Translations under genes and position numbers: made by a program
Notes under the pieces: generated by a model
Seen by the model: the letters and a program-made list of their open reading frames with translations, nothing else
Databases searched by the model: none
What the model was told of the DNA's origin: nothing
Source of the DNA: CAMDHY01 sp046156265
GTDB taxonomy: Bacteria; Pseudomonadota; Alphaproteobacteria; Rhizobiales; Segnochrobactraceae
Length of the DNA: 64,000 nucleotides
Direction of reading: 5' to 3'
Assembly: GCF_046156265.1 (NCBI RefSeq)
Contig: NZ_JAWDIR010000004.1
Coordinates: 1-64,000 of the forward strand
In this document: positions 32,498 to 40,505 of the stretch, piece by piece
Layout of the letters: the number at the start of each line of letters is the position of its first letter
Numbering within the stretch: the first letter of the stretch is position 1

Positions 32498-34054
32498 ATG
32501 TCCCGTGAGAAGAAGATCAATACGCCGAAAACAACGGCGCAGCGGCTCGACAGCCTCATCAAGTCCGCGCGCAATAAGATGCGCAAGGACCGCGAGCTGA
32601 AGACGGACCTCACACGGCTGCCCACCCTTACCTGGCTGATGTTCCTGAAATTCGTCGACGACATGGAACGCGTCCACGAGGATGAGGCGGTGCTCGCTGA
32701 CGAACCGTACCAGCATCTGATCGATGCGCCTTATCGCTGGCGAGACTGGGCGGCCGATCCGGCGGGCATCACCGGGCCGGACCTGCTTTCGTTCATCAAC
32801 GGCGAGCAGTCCGTTCGTGCGGACGGCACCCAGGGTCCGGGCCTGTTCGCTTTTCTACGAGGTCTGCGCGGCAATGGCGCTGGCCGCCAGCGGCGCGACG
32901 TGGTCTCCGCGGTGTTTCGTGACCTCCGGAATTACGCGACCAGCGGCTATGTGCTGCGGGACGTCATCAACCTGATCAACGGCATCCACTTCGACAGCAC
33001 CGAGGACATTCAGACCCTCGGCCGGATGTACGAGACGTTGTTACGCGAGATGCGCGACGCCGCTGGTCAGAACGGAGAGTTCTATACGCCGCGTCCCGTC
33101 GTGCGTCTCATGGTCGAGGTGATGGATCCCAAACTTGGCGAAGTCGTGCTCGACCCCTCTTGCGGCACTGGCGGGTTTCTGGCTGCTGCCTTCGACCATA
33201 TGAAGCCGCAAGCCAGCACGGTCGAGAGACGCGAAATCCTTCAGCGCAAGACTTTGCGTGGCGGCGAAGATTCCTCACTTCCGTTCCTGCTTGCGCAGAT
33301 GAACCTGCTGCTGCACGGGATCGAGGCGCCCGACATCGAATTCGGCAACGCACTGCGATTCAAACTGACGGAGATTGGCGAGCGGGACCGGGTCGAAGTC
33401 ATCCTGACCAATCCGCCGTTCGGCGGTGAGGAAGAAGCCGGCATCCTCGCGAATTTTCCGGATGATCGCCGGACCGCCGAAACTGCGCTGCTATTTCTGC
33501 AGCTCATCATGCGGCGGCTCAAACGCGGTGGACTCGGACGTGCCGGCGTCGTCGTGCCGAATGGAATCCTTTTCGGCGACGGCATTGCTGCGCGGATCAA
33601 AGCCGACCTTCTCGAACAGTTCAATGTTCACACCGTCGTCCGGCTGCCCGAGGGCACCTTTGCGCCATACACAGACATTCCGACCAATATCATCTTTTTC
33701 GACACGTCCGGTCCGACGAGCGACATCTGGTACTGGGAGCAACCGCTACCGGAAGGCCGACGGAAATACTCCAAGACGCAGCCGCTGCAGTATGAGGAGT
33801 TCGCCGATTGCCGAGCTTGGTGGTCTGACCGCAAGGAAGGATCGCAGGCATGGAAGGTATTTGGCCCCGATTTGATCAAGCGCGATGAACAGGGGCGCGT
33901 CGTCACGGTCGATCTCGATCTGAGAAATCCCCACGCGAAGGCTGCGATTGATCACCGCTTGCCGGCGGAAATTGTCGATAGCGCCATTGCCAAAGAGCAG
34001 CAGGTGCTGACCGTCTTGGACGAGATCAAGGCGCTTGTGGCGGAGCGCGCGTAG
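32498..34054 (+). CDS. hsdM: Type I restriction-modification methyltransferase HsdM
   Basis: 518 residues from MSREKKINTPKTTAQRLDSL. N-terminal HsdM_N helical domain, then the N6-adenine methyltransferase with SAM motif DPSCGTGGF at about 219-227 and catalytic NPPF at about 305-308, plus FYTPRPVV just before. It protects self DNA and is needed for restriction. AAGGA ribosome site precedes the start, 13 bases after hsdR. No defect is seen. Confidence 0.96.
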   Translation: MSREKKINTPKTTAQRLDSLIKSARNKMRKDRELKTDLTRLPTLTWLMFLKFVDDMERVHEDEAVLADEPYQHLIDAPYRWRDWAADPAGITGPDLLSFINGEQSVRADGTQGPGLFAFLRGLRGNGAGRQRRDVVSAVFRDLRNYATSGYVLRDVINLINGIHFDSTEDIQTLGRMYETLLREMRDAAGQNGEFYTPRPVVRLMVEVMDPKLGEVVLDPSCGTGGFLAAAFDHMKPQASTVERREILQRKTLRGGEDSSLPFLLAQMNLLLHGIEAPDIEFGNALRFKLTEIGERDRVEVILTNPPFGGEEEAGILANFPDDRRTAETALLFLQLIMRRLKRGGLGRAGVVVPNGILFGDGIAARIKADLLEQFNVHTVVRLPEGTFAPYTDIPTNIIFFDTSGPTSDIWYWEQPLPEGRRKYSKTQPLQYEEFADCRAWWSDRKEGSQAWKVFGPDLIKRDEQGRVVTVDLDLRNPHAKAAIDHRLPAEIVDSAIAKEQQVLTVLDEIKALVAERA

Positions 34055-34057
34055 TTC

Positions 34058-35200
34058 ATGCCGAGCTTTCCGCTTATCCCATTGGGTGAACTCCTTACCT
34101 ACGCACCGGACCCTCACGGGGTGGAGCCCGACGGCGAATATCCAATCGCCGGCATCTATGGATTCGGTCGCGGGATGATTCAGCGTGCGGCGGTCGCTGG
34201 ACGGGAGATTGCCGCCACGCAGTTGTTTCGAATCCGGGCTGGCCAGTTCGTATATAGCCGCCTGAAATCTTTTGAAGGCGCCTATGCGATCGTTTCGCCA
34301 GAGGTTGACGGGTATTTCGTTTCGAACGAATTCCCGACGTTCGATCTGCATTGTGAACAACTCGAGCCCGGGTTCCTTGGCTGGTACTTCAAGCAGGATC
34401 GCGTCTGGCGCCAGCTGGCCTCAGACGGGAAGGGAATCGGCGCCCGCCGAGAGAGGCTGCATCCCAGGCGTCTTCTCGATCATGCAATCCCCCTTCCTCC
34501 GATCGAGCAGCAACGTCGGATCATTGCGAAGCTCGACGGCGCGGCGTTGCAACTGAAGACGATGCGGCGGGCCGCCGACGCCGCGCGCGCGGAGCTCAAT
34601 GCAGCCATGGAGGCAGCTTTTCGGAGGGTGATCGCTGGCGTTCCCCGCATCGCGATCGGGGACGTCGCGCCCATACTCCGTCGACCTGTCGAGCTTGAAT
34701 CGAATGGTGTTTACGCAGAACTTGGCGTTCGATCCTTCGGCAAAGGACTGTTCAAAAAGCCGGACCTAATCGGCGGCGAATTAACATGGCAAAAACTCTT
34801 CCGAATTCACTGCGGAGATATTGTCTTCAGCAATATCAAGGCGTGGGAGGGGGCTTTCGCCGTTGCGAAACCGGAGCACCACGGCAAGGTTGGTTCTCAC
34901 CGTTACCTCACTTGCGTGGTTGATACTAAAAGGGCGACCCCAAACTACCTGTGGTACTTCCTCCAGAGCGAGCAAGGACTCGCCCAAGTTCAAGCCGCGT
35001 CGCCGGGCAGTGCAGATCGAAACAGGACACTCAATCAGAAGAAGCTGGCGGCTATCCGAGTCCCATTGCCATCATTGGACGCGCAGCTCTGGTTCGACGG
35101 GCTTCAACAAAAGGCCGGCGCTGTTCAGTCCGGTCAGGTTGAGGTTGCGGCTGAACTTGATCATTTGATTCCAGCGCTGATGCAGCAGGCATTCCGTTGA
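34058..35200 (+). CDS. hsdS: Type I restriction specificity subunit HsdS
   Basis: 380 residues with the two-half architecture. The first target-recognition domain covers about 1-155, then a conserved helical spacer (IEQQRRIIAKLDGAALQLKT). The second domain starts near IAIGDVAPILRRPVELESNG and ends with another helix (EVAAELDHLIPALMQQAF). It sets the bipartite target sequence. The 3' end overlaps the opposing HEPN-like gene by 40 bases. Base composition in the second half is visibly less GC-rich than neighbours, as usual for exchanged specificity domains. Confidence 0.93.
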   Translation: MPSFPLIPLGELLTYAPDPHGVEPDGEYPIAGIYGFGRGMIQRAAVAGREIAATQLFRIRAGQFVYSRLKSFEGAYAIVSPEVDGYFVSNEFPTFDLHCEQLEPGFLGWYFKQDRVWRQLASDGKGIGARRERLHPRRLLDHAIPLPPIEQQRRIIAKLDGAALQLKTMRRAADAARAELNAAMEAAFRRVIAGVPRIAIGDVAPILRRPVELESNGVYAELGVRSFGKGLFKKPDLIGGELTWQKLFRIHCGDIVFSNIKAWEGAFAVAKPEHHGKVGSHRYLTCVVDTKRATPNYLWYFLQSEQGLAQVQAASPGSADRNRTLNQKKLAAIRVPLPSLDAQLWFDGLQQKAGAVQSGQVEVAAELDHLIPALMQQAFR

Positions 35201-35766
35201 GCGCGCCGACGCTCGCGTTCGTGAAGCCGGGGAAAGACTGTCCCCAAAATAGTAGAGCCGCTTTTGCGAGAACCGGGATCGGCGTGCCGTTCGAGCAGCC
35301 GCATCAGGACGCTGTTCGCGTGGGTGAAATTCTCGCGCTGGTCGTGAAGCCCGTAAGCACATTTGGCGCCGTGGAAGAGGTTGTTGCGCAAGCGCCAGAC
35401 GATCATCAGCAGCGCGAGCATTCGGTCGCGAGGATCGTCGTTGGCGCCCTCGATCACGGCCTGGACGAGGTCGGGGTGATCCGATGGCCGAAGCGCAAGA
35501 AACGGAAAATGGTGGGTCAGCGCGCTATCGGCGAAATAGCGGTTCCGGAAATAGCCGAGTTCGGCGTCGTAGAGTTCAGCCTCGAGCATTCCCGCCTGCG
35601 ACCAAGCGTCCACCTTTTGGCGGATACGATCGGCGCGGGCGAAATTGCCCATGACTTGGGCTTCAAAGAGGCTCCACAGGAAGGCGAAGTCGAAGATGGC
35701 GCGGCGGTCCGCATCGGGAAGATCCCTGAGGCCAGGCGCGCGCCCCTCGAGCCACTGCTCGCTCAC
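35161..35766 (-). CDS. HEPN-like protein, last gene of an unknown six-gene operon
   Basis: 201 residues from a GTG at 35766 that overlaps the previous stop as GTGA; a longer frame to 35937 is a shadow. All-helical by appearance. The motif RNNLFH at about 127-132 fits the R-x4-6-H signature of HEPN ribonuclease-type domains, where Asn often follows Arg. FAFLWSLFEAQVMGNF near residue 28 and HANSVLMRLLERH near 149 are also shared with a paralogue at 51.4-51.9 kb. HEPN proteins are common toxins and RNases in defence systems. Whether this one cleaves RNA is unknown. The last 35 residues (basic, Cys-containing) extend beyond the paralogue and overlap hsdS. Confidence 0.7.
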   Translation of the reverse strand: MSEQWLEGRAPGLRDLPDADRRAIFDFAFLWSLFEAQVMGNFARADRIRQKVDAWSQAGMLEAELYDAELGYFRNRYFADSALTHHFPFLALRPSDHPDLVQAVIEGANDDPRDRMLALLMIVWRLRNNLFHGAKCAYGLHDQRENFTHANSVLMRLLERHADPGSRKSGSTILGTVFPRLHERERRRAQRNACCISAGIK

Positions 35767-36308
35767 GCCGCGCTCCGCTGTCTCATCGTCCAGACCGCCA
35801 TGGCGCAATAGTCCGGTTCTTCGCGGCGGGGATCGAGCTCCGAGAAGCCGGTCAGCGTGTCGCAGCGGATGCAGTAGTACATTTGCGATGTGTCCTGGAA
35901 ATGCATGCCGCAGAGGCATCCACAAAAGGGGCAGCATTCGTCAATCTCAAGATCGGCCCATTCCCACACGCCGAGATATTCTGGAACAGCATCGCGATCA
36001 TAGCCGGTGATCTGAAAGGCGTTGGCGTTCTTGGCTACAAATCCATCGCGGCCGGCGCGCATGAGAATGGGCAGGACGTCCGCCGGCTCGATGGCGAACC
36101 ACTCTCCGCGGACATGAGTCGCGCCAAAATGCTGGTGCAGGTGTCGCTCAAGCTGGAAGGCGTGGGCCGTCTCGATCCACCCGAGCAGCCGCAGTTCGAG
36201 AGGGTTGTCGGTCTGGAGGTCGCGCTTGCGCGCTTCGATATTCTTCGCAACCCCGATCTTGACCGGGGTACATCCATTTTCGTCTTCGCCAAGGAAATAG
36301 ACCGGCAC
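35763..36308 (-). CDS. GIY-YIG-like (T5orf172/Mug113) protein with a zinc-ribbon tail
   Basis: 181 residues. The first 75 residues match the T5orf172/Mug113 branch of GIY-YIG nucleases: VYFLGEDENGCTPVKIGVAK (residues 3-22), Arg27 in EARKRDLQT, LLGWIETAHAFQLERHLHQH with a candidate metal Glu54, then RGEWFAI. The C-terminal part carries CPFC at 126-129 and CIRC at 146-149, spaced as a zinc ribbon. Related domains are found in DNA repair, homing and phage proteins. It overlaps the HEPN-like gene by four bases and follows the Lit-like gene by 18, so it belongs to the same operon. Nuclease activity is likely but unproven. Confidence 0.7.
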   Translation of the reverse strand: MPVYFLGEDENGCTPVKIGVAKNIEARKRDLQTDNPLELRLLGWIETAHAFQLERHLHQHFGATHVRGEWFAIEPADVLPILMRAGRDGFVAKNANAFQITGYDRDAVPEYLGVWEWADLEIDECCPFCGCLCGMHFQDTSQMYYCIRCDTLTGFSELDPRREEPDYCAMAVWTMRQRSAA

Positions 36309-36326
36309 GGCGCGCTCCCTGCGGGG

Positions 36327-37250
36327 TTACCGGAGCCGGTCGAGCAGGATCTCGACCATCTCCTGATTTGAGTTCGCGACGATGTCGAGCGGCCGGTTCT
36401 CCTGCCGCATGAGCGCGATCAACAGGCAGGCCGTGAACGGCCAAAAGGACGAGCCGGCCGGCAGGCTGTAGCCGCTGATCATCGCCGTCAGCCGTTCGAC
36501 GATCGGCGGATATTGCCGACTGCCCCAATGCGCGTGGGTCGGCGTCATCGCATGTATAATCACGGCGGCGAGCGCTATTCCCATCGCACGCTTTTGCTGG
36601 ACCTGCGCGTAGCTATGTCCGTGCGCCGTCGCGTAGGCGGCGAGGCCAGTCGTCATGAACTCGCGGGCCCAGGTGTCGCAGGCGATTTCCTCTTCGGGCA
36701 ATGTCGAAGGCGCGCTGTTGTCGGCGTAGAACATGACGTGCCGGAATTCGTGCAGAAGGGCGAAGGCAAGGGCGAGTGCGACGAGATCGAAGACGGCCTT
36801 GTGCTGATCGTCTCTCAGGCCGTCGCGGTCGGCGGTCGGCTCGGGATCGTCCGCCGGCCAGGAAATGTCCGCCGTCTGCTCGGCGGCAATGAGCGATTGG
36901 GCGCTGGCGACGCGCTGCTTGTAGTCGAATTCGTATTGCCCCCGTTCGGCGTCTACGCTCAGCGCTTGGTCGAGCGGGATCCCGGTCACCGTCGCGAGCA
37001 CCAGGGCGGGCGAATAGACCTCGATCGCGCGCCAGGCGCTGAAGCCGAGCAGCCAGAAGACGTCGATCGTCTTGGTGTCGAACCTGATGCGGCTGGCATC
37101 CGCATTCATTGTGACGCCCTTGGTGCTGGGGGCGACTTCGACGGCGTGGCCGTATCGGCTCCAGAGACCGCTGATCTCGTCGGCGCGTTCGGGGACAGCG
37201 CCGCGCAGGAGGTGAAGGACGATCGTGCGGTCGGCTGGGTCGGTCGTCAT
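36327..37250 (-). CDS. HExxH metalloprotease-like protein, Lit/peptidase U49 type
   Basis: 307 residues from MTTDPADRTIVLHLLRGAVP. The zinc motif is LLHEFRHVMFYAD with His167, Glu168 and His171, followed by PEEEIACDTWAREF, where Glu187-Glu189 or Asp192 could be the third ligand. This arrangement resembles the phage exclusion protease Lit (peptidase U49), which cuts elongation factor Tu upon phage infection. The resemblance is by motif and context, not by search. Start 37250 overlaps the preceding gene by four bases. No signal peptide, so it is cytoplasmic. A general zincin with another target is the alternative. Confidence 0.6.
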   Translation of the reverse strand: MTTDPADRTIVLHLLRGAVPERADEISGLWSRYGHAVEVAPSTKGVTMNADASRIRFDTKTIDVFWLLGFSAWRAIEVYSPALVLATVTGIPLDQALSVDAERGQYEFDYKQRVASAQSLIAAEQTADISWPADDPEPTADRDGLRDDQHKAVFDLVALALAFALLHEFRHVMFYADNSAPSTLPEEEIACDTWAREFMTTGLAAYATAHGHSYAQVQQKRAMGIALAAVIIHAMTPTHAHWGSRQYPPIVERLTAMISGYSLPAGSSFWPFTACLLIALMRQENRPLDIVANSNQEMVEILLDRLR

Positions 37251-38647
37251 ACGTGTTCGGTCTCCTGCGGGTTCTCGGGCTCGCCGGACAGGTGCAGATG
37301 GGTGATCGAGGCCAGAACCGAGTTCGCCCAGATGGTGCTGCACTCGATATCGCCCTCGCGCTCGAACCAATGGGTAGCGCCCGGGATGAGATCGAAGGGA
37401 ATGGGGTGGGCGGCCTGCGGATTATGGAAGACCTCCAGCTCCTGGCACCAGGCTTCACCCCACGGCCAGAGGGATTGGTATTCTTCGCTACCGACCGCCA
37501 GCTCGAAGTCGATTGGTTCGAGCGCGCCCGGTGTTCGGTCAAACAGGATGCCGCGCCGGATCATCTCGAGACCGGGCGGCCGCCAGCCGGCGAGGAAGCC
37601 CATGCGGTTGAACTTGGCCAATGTGCCGGCATTGCTGAAGATGACTGCGGACAGGTGCGCGAAGTCCGGGTCGCGGAACAGGCCCGCCGGAATGCCATGT
37701 TTGCCGGTGAGGTTGGCAATCGACGTGCCGATCGCGCGGCGATGCGCGCCTTCGCCTTCGACATCGGCGCGCAGGCCATACAGATAAGAGGGGAGTGCCT
37801 CACGGCTCCACACCATCGAGCCGGACGCGTGGAAGTCCGCGATGGCGATGGCGAAGGATCGGCCCCTGACGTGGTCCATCGCGTGATAGTTACGCTGGAG
37901 CTTGCCGCGCAACGTCTTAGCGAAGCGCTCGGCAGGCGCGCCGGTCAGCCGCTCGTTTCGATCCTGCGGCGCGTGCACCCAGTCGCCGATCCCGCCCGCC
38001 CGCGGGGTTTCGGAATTGGCGGTGACGGCCTCGATCCAGCAGTCGGCGCCGCCCTTCTCGATCCGGAAGTCGGGCGAGACATGGTCCTGCCGGACGATCA
38101 GGCCCTGCTCGCGGAAGCAAGCGAGCAGATAGAGCTCGAAAAGCCGCGAGGCGAAGTTGTTGGTCTGCAGGTCGCTGACGAAATTGGCGTCCGGATTGGG
38201 AAGCGCGAGATAGCATTCGCCGACCGCCATGAGTGCGGGCAGATGGCTCACGGTGCTGGCAAGAAGCTCGAACTCGGGCGAGATGCCGCGCTCGCCTGGC
38301 TGCATCAGGGGTGGACGGCGCCGCGTGCCAGGCGAAAGCGGTTCGGGCGGATCACCGCCGCGCATGCTGATGCTGAGATGGTCGAGCGCTGTTTCAGGGG
38401 TAGAGAACGGGCCGCCTTCGTCGACGCGCACCCAGAGATGATCGACTCGCCGGCGCATGGCCAAGGTGGTGAACGCTCCGCGCTCGGGATCGAGGAGGAT
38501 GCAGCCGCAGGCGCTGCCGCGGCCGACCCGGTAGGCGCTGAAGATGTGCGACTGGTCGAAGTTCGGCCCGCGCTCGAGCGACAGCGCGTAGAGCTCGAAC
38601 TGCCGTTCGCTGATCGGCGCAATCAGGTGTGGGTCATCGGCGGCCAT
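37247..38647 (-). CDS. Unknown protein with a PD-(D/E)xK-like motif
   Basis: 466 residues from MAADDPHLIAPISERQFELY; not recognised as a named family. The middle holds FASRLFELYLLACFREQG (Glu171), SPDFRIEK (Asp193) and DCWIEAVT (Glu206). The E, PD, WIEA pattern is that of a restriction-endonuclease-like fold, with Ala-Val where xExK would have the Lys. The same pattern occurs in the next gene upstream with the same 13-residue Asp-Glu distance. The N-terminal 130 residues and the C-terminal 200 have no motif I know. It may act as a nuclease or as an inactive DNA-binding relative. Confidence 0.55.
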   Translation of the reverse strand: MAADDPHLIAPISERQFELYALSLERGPNFDQSHIFSAYRVGRGSACGCILLDPERGAFTTLAMRRRVDHLWVRVDEGGPFSTPETALDHLSISMRGGDPPEPLSPGTRRRPPLMQPGERGISPEFELLASTVSHLPALMAVGECYLALPNPDANFVSDLQTNNFASRLFELYLLACFREQGLIVRQDHVSPDFRIEKGGADCWIEAVTANSETPRAGGIGDWVHAPQDRNERLTGAPAERFAKTLRGKLQRNYHAMDHVRGRSFAIAIADFHASGSMVWSREALPSYLYGLRADVEGEGAHRRAIGTSIANLTGKHGIPAGLFRDPDFAHLSAVIFSNAGTLAKFNRMGFLAGWRPPGLEMIRRGILFDRTPGALEPIDFELAVGSEEYQSLWPWGEAWCQELEVFHNPQAAHPIPFDLIPGATHWFEREGDIECSTIWANSVLASITHLHLSGEPENPQETEHV

Positions 38648-38716
38648 CGTCACCCTCGCGGCGTGGAGGGCGCATGATCGGCGGGTCTGACCCGTGCTGT
38701 ACACGCAGCAGCGCCG

Positions 38717-39643
38717 TCATTGCGCCTCTGATACGGTCGCGGGCGCGAGGATGTCGTTGCTCTCCCATGCATCGCCGTGCGCGGTGGTGACGAACTCGCG
38801 ATCCCAAATGCCCCAATTCGTCGGCAGGGAAACCTGCGCGAGCGGGTTATGGACATAGGTGATCGGCCGGACTTGGCGTGACAGGTTGCCGAGCCCGACG
38901 CGCGACCAGATCACCCCTGAGATGTCGGCGAAGCGCTCGTCGAGAAACGCCGTGCGCGGGATGGGATTGCGTGCGCGCTCGATCAGGGGAGCCGGGTGGA
39001 ATCCTTCCTCGACGACGTCCCCGGTCGCGCGGTCGATGGTGATATAGGCATCGCCGATCGGGAAGAGGGTGGTCATGATCAGTGGCAGGGGCCGCTCGGC
39101 GACATAGACCCCGAACCGGCTTGCGCTGATGGCGATGATCCGCGTGTCTTCGGGCGCGATCACGCCCAGCTGGATATAGCGGGCGATCTTTTGCGCCTTG
39201 GTCCAGAAAGCGCTCGACGTCCGCAACTGGGCCTGGCGGATGGGCGCGGCGACGAGACCGCCACCCTCGTTGAGGGGCACGGGCCGCACGATCTGGTCGG
39301 GACCCGGCGCGCCTTCGTCGGGTGTGATGGCTTCGATCCAGATGCGCCGGTCATCTTCGAGGACGCAAAGGTCAGGCTGGCCGCCCTGGCGCTGGCGATC
39401 GACGACCGGCAACAGCGTGCGACCCGCCTCGAGCAAGGTGCAGCCGAGATACATCTCCCAGAAACGGCCATCGACGTCGCGGGCGAAGCCCTGCGGAAAA
39501 TCAGGGTCGGCATAGGGCTCATAGATTGACCACATCGCTTCGATCCGATCGTGAAGCTGCCGCTCGAAGGGCGATTCCGCAGCCTTCAGGTTCTCGAACC
39601 CGCGATCGAGATTGTTGCCATCGACGTCGAAAAGGCGGGCCAT
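38717..39643 (-). CDS. Unknown protein with a second PD-(D/E)xK-like motif
   Basis: 308 residues from MARLFDVDGNNLDRGFENLK, behind a good GGAG ribosome site. The region DVDGRFWEMYLGCTLLEAG (Glu63), GQPDLCVLED (Asp91) and RIWIEAITPDE (Glu104) parallels the downstream gene's FELYL, PDF and CWIEAVT. The rest shows beta-strand-like hydrophobic runs (TRIIAISASRFGVYVA and LPLIMTTLFPIGDAYITI) and no membrane segment. It is not a family I can name. It is the second gene of the operon, 13 bases after the first. Confidence 0.55.
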   Translation of the reverse strand: MARLFDVDGNNLDRGFENLKAAESPFERQLHDRIEAMWSIYEPYADPDFPQGFARDVDGRFWEMYLGCTLLEAGRTLLPVVDRQRQGGQPDLCVLEDDRRIWIEAITPDEGAPGPDQIVRPVPLNEGGGLVAAPIRQAQLRTSSAFWTKAQKIARYIQLGVIAPEDTRIIAISASRFGVYVAERPLPLIMTTLFPIGDAYITIDRATGDVVEEGFHPAPLIERARNPIPRTAFLDERFADISGVIWSRVGLGNLSRQVRPITYVHNPLAQVSLPTNWGIWDREFVTTAHGDAWESNDILAPATVSEAQ

Positions 39644-39656
39644 CGTCCGGCTCCTT

Positions 39657-40211
39657 TCAGGCGGTGCGCAGCATCCGTTCGATCCGGACGCGGTGATAGC
39701 CGTGTGCATGCACCTGCTGCCGGAGTTGCCGGATGTCGCGGACGCCGAAGGCCACGGCCGCCTTCAGCGGGCTGGCGAAGGTCGCGTAATAGGTCCAGCG
39801 CACGTCAGCGGGCAACGGCGCGTTCTGCCGGCGGTCGGTTATCGCGACATCGCGCGGATCGCTGCTGTTGCGGAAGGCGTGGAACGTGATCCAGTCCGGC
39901 CGCCGATAGCGCGTGGCCTTGCTGAAGGGCACCGACTGCACCTTCACGTCGCTCTGGTCCAGTACCCAGTCCCGCTGCTCCAGGATCTGGCGCACCATGT
40001 GGCCGACCATCTGCTTGACGCGGTCGGCCAGCACGTCCTCACGGAATTCCGCCAGGAGCTGCTCCTCGATGCCCTCGACCGCGGGCTTGCCCAGCTCCGA
40101 GGCGGTCTCCAGGCGGGCGACGCTTTCGGGCCGGGTGAGAAAGGCCCAGATGCGCTGACCGAGATCGGACGCATAGAGCGATGCGAATTTTTCGGGGCTG
40201 TAGGTCAGCAT
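39657..40211 (-). CDS. Unknown protein, first gene of the six-gene operon
   Basis: 184 residues from MLTYSPEKFASLYASDLGQR; GGAGG precedes the ATG at 40211. Helical N-terminal half with LADRVKQMVGHMVRQILEQR, then basic RYRRPDWITFHAFRNSSDP. No catalytic motif is evident; the Arg-rich centre suggests nucleic acid or partner binding. I do not recognise the family. Its promoter carries a perfect palindrome, and this gene's own product is one candidate for binding it. Confidence 0.55.
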   Translation of the reverse strand: MLTYSPEKFASLYASDLGQRIWAFLTRPESVARLETASELGKPAVEGIEEQLLAEFREDVLADRVKQMVGHMVRQILEQRDWVLDQSDVKVQSVPFSKATRYRRPDWITFHAFRNSSDPRDVAITDRRQNAPLPADVRWTYYATFASPLKAAVAFGVRDIRQLRQQVHAHGYHRVRIERMLRTA

Positions 40212-40227
40212 GAGTGGGCCTCCTTTA

Positions 40228-40262
40228 CCGGGCAAATATGCCCGGTTATAACTGCCTGTCAA
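40228..40262 (-). promoter_or_regulatory. Promoter of the six-gene operon with an 18-base palindrome
   Basis: On the minus strand, TTGACA (40262-40257) and TATTTG (40238-40233) are spaced 18 bases. The palindrome CCGGGCA-AATA-TGCCCGG at 40228-40245 is perfect and covers the -10 box, so a bound repressor would block transcription. The ATG follows 17 bases downstream of the palindrome. Confidence 0.7.
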
Positions 40263-40505
40263 TGCTGCTGGCGAATGCGCGCTCCGACGCTGGAATCGGG
40301 GAGGGGGGATTTGGACTTCGAAGATCTCGTCACTGCGAGCGGATTGCTAGCCATGCTCGCTCGGCATGGACGCGCCCATGCTGCGCCGAAAACCGCCCAA
40401 GGATAGGGCTGCTGGTCCGGCTTGTGGACCCGCTCGACGAGTGTGGAGGGTTGACTCTCGGATCAATTAGGAGAAAATAGGTCCTAGAAATATTTGGAGG
40501 CCATG

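Noticed and set aside
37253..38677. 474-codon frame opposite the first PD-(D/E)xK-like gene
   Set aside because: No ribosome site or recognisable motif. The minus-strand gene fits the operon by four-base overlap and shares a motif with its neighbour.
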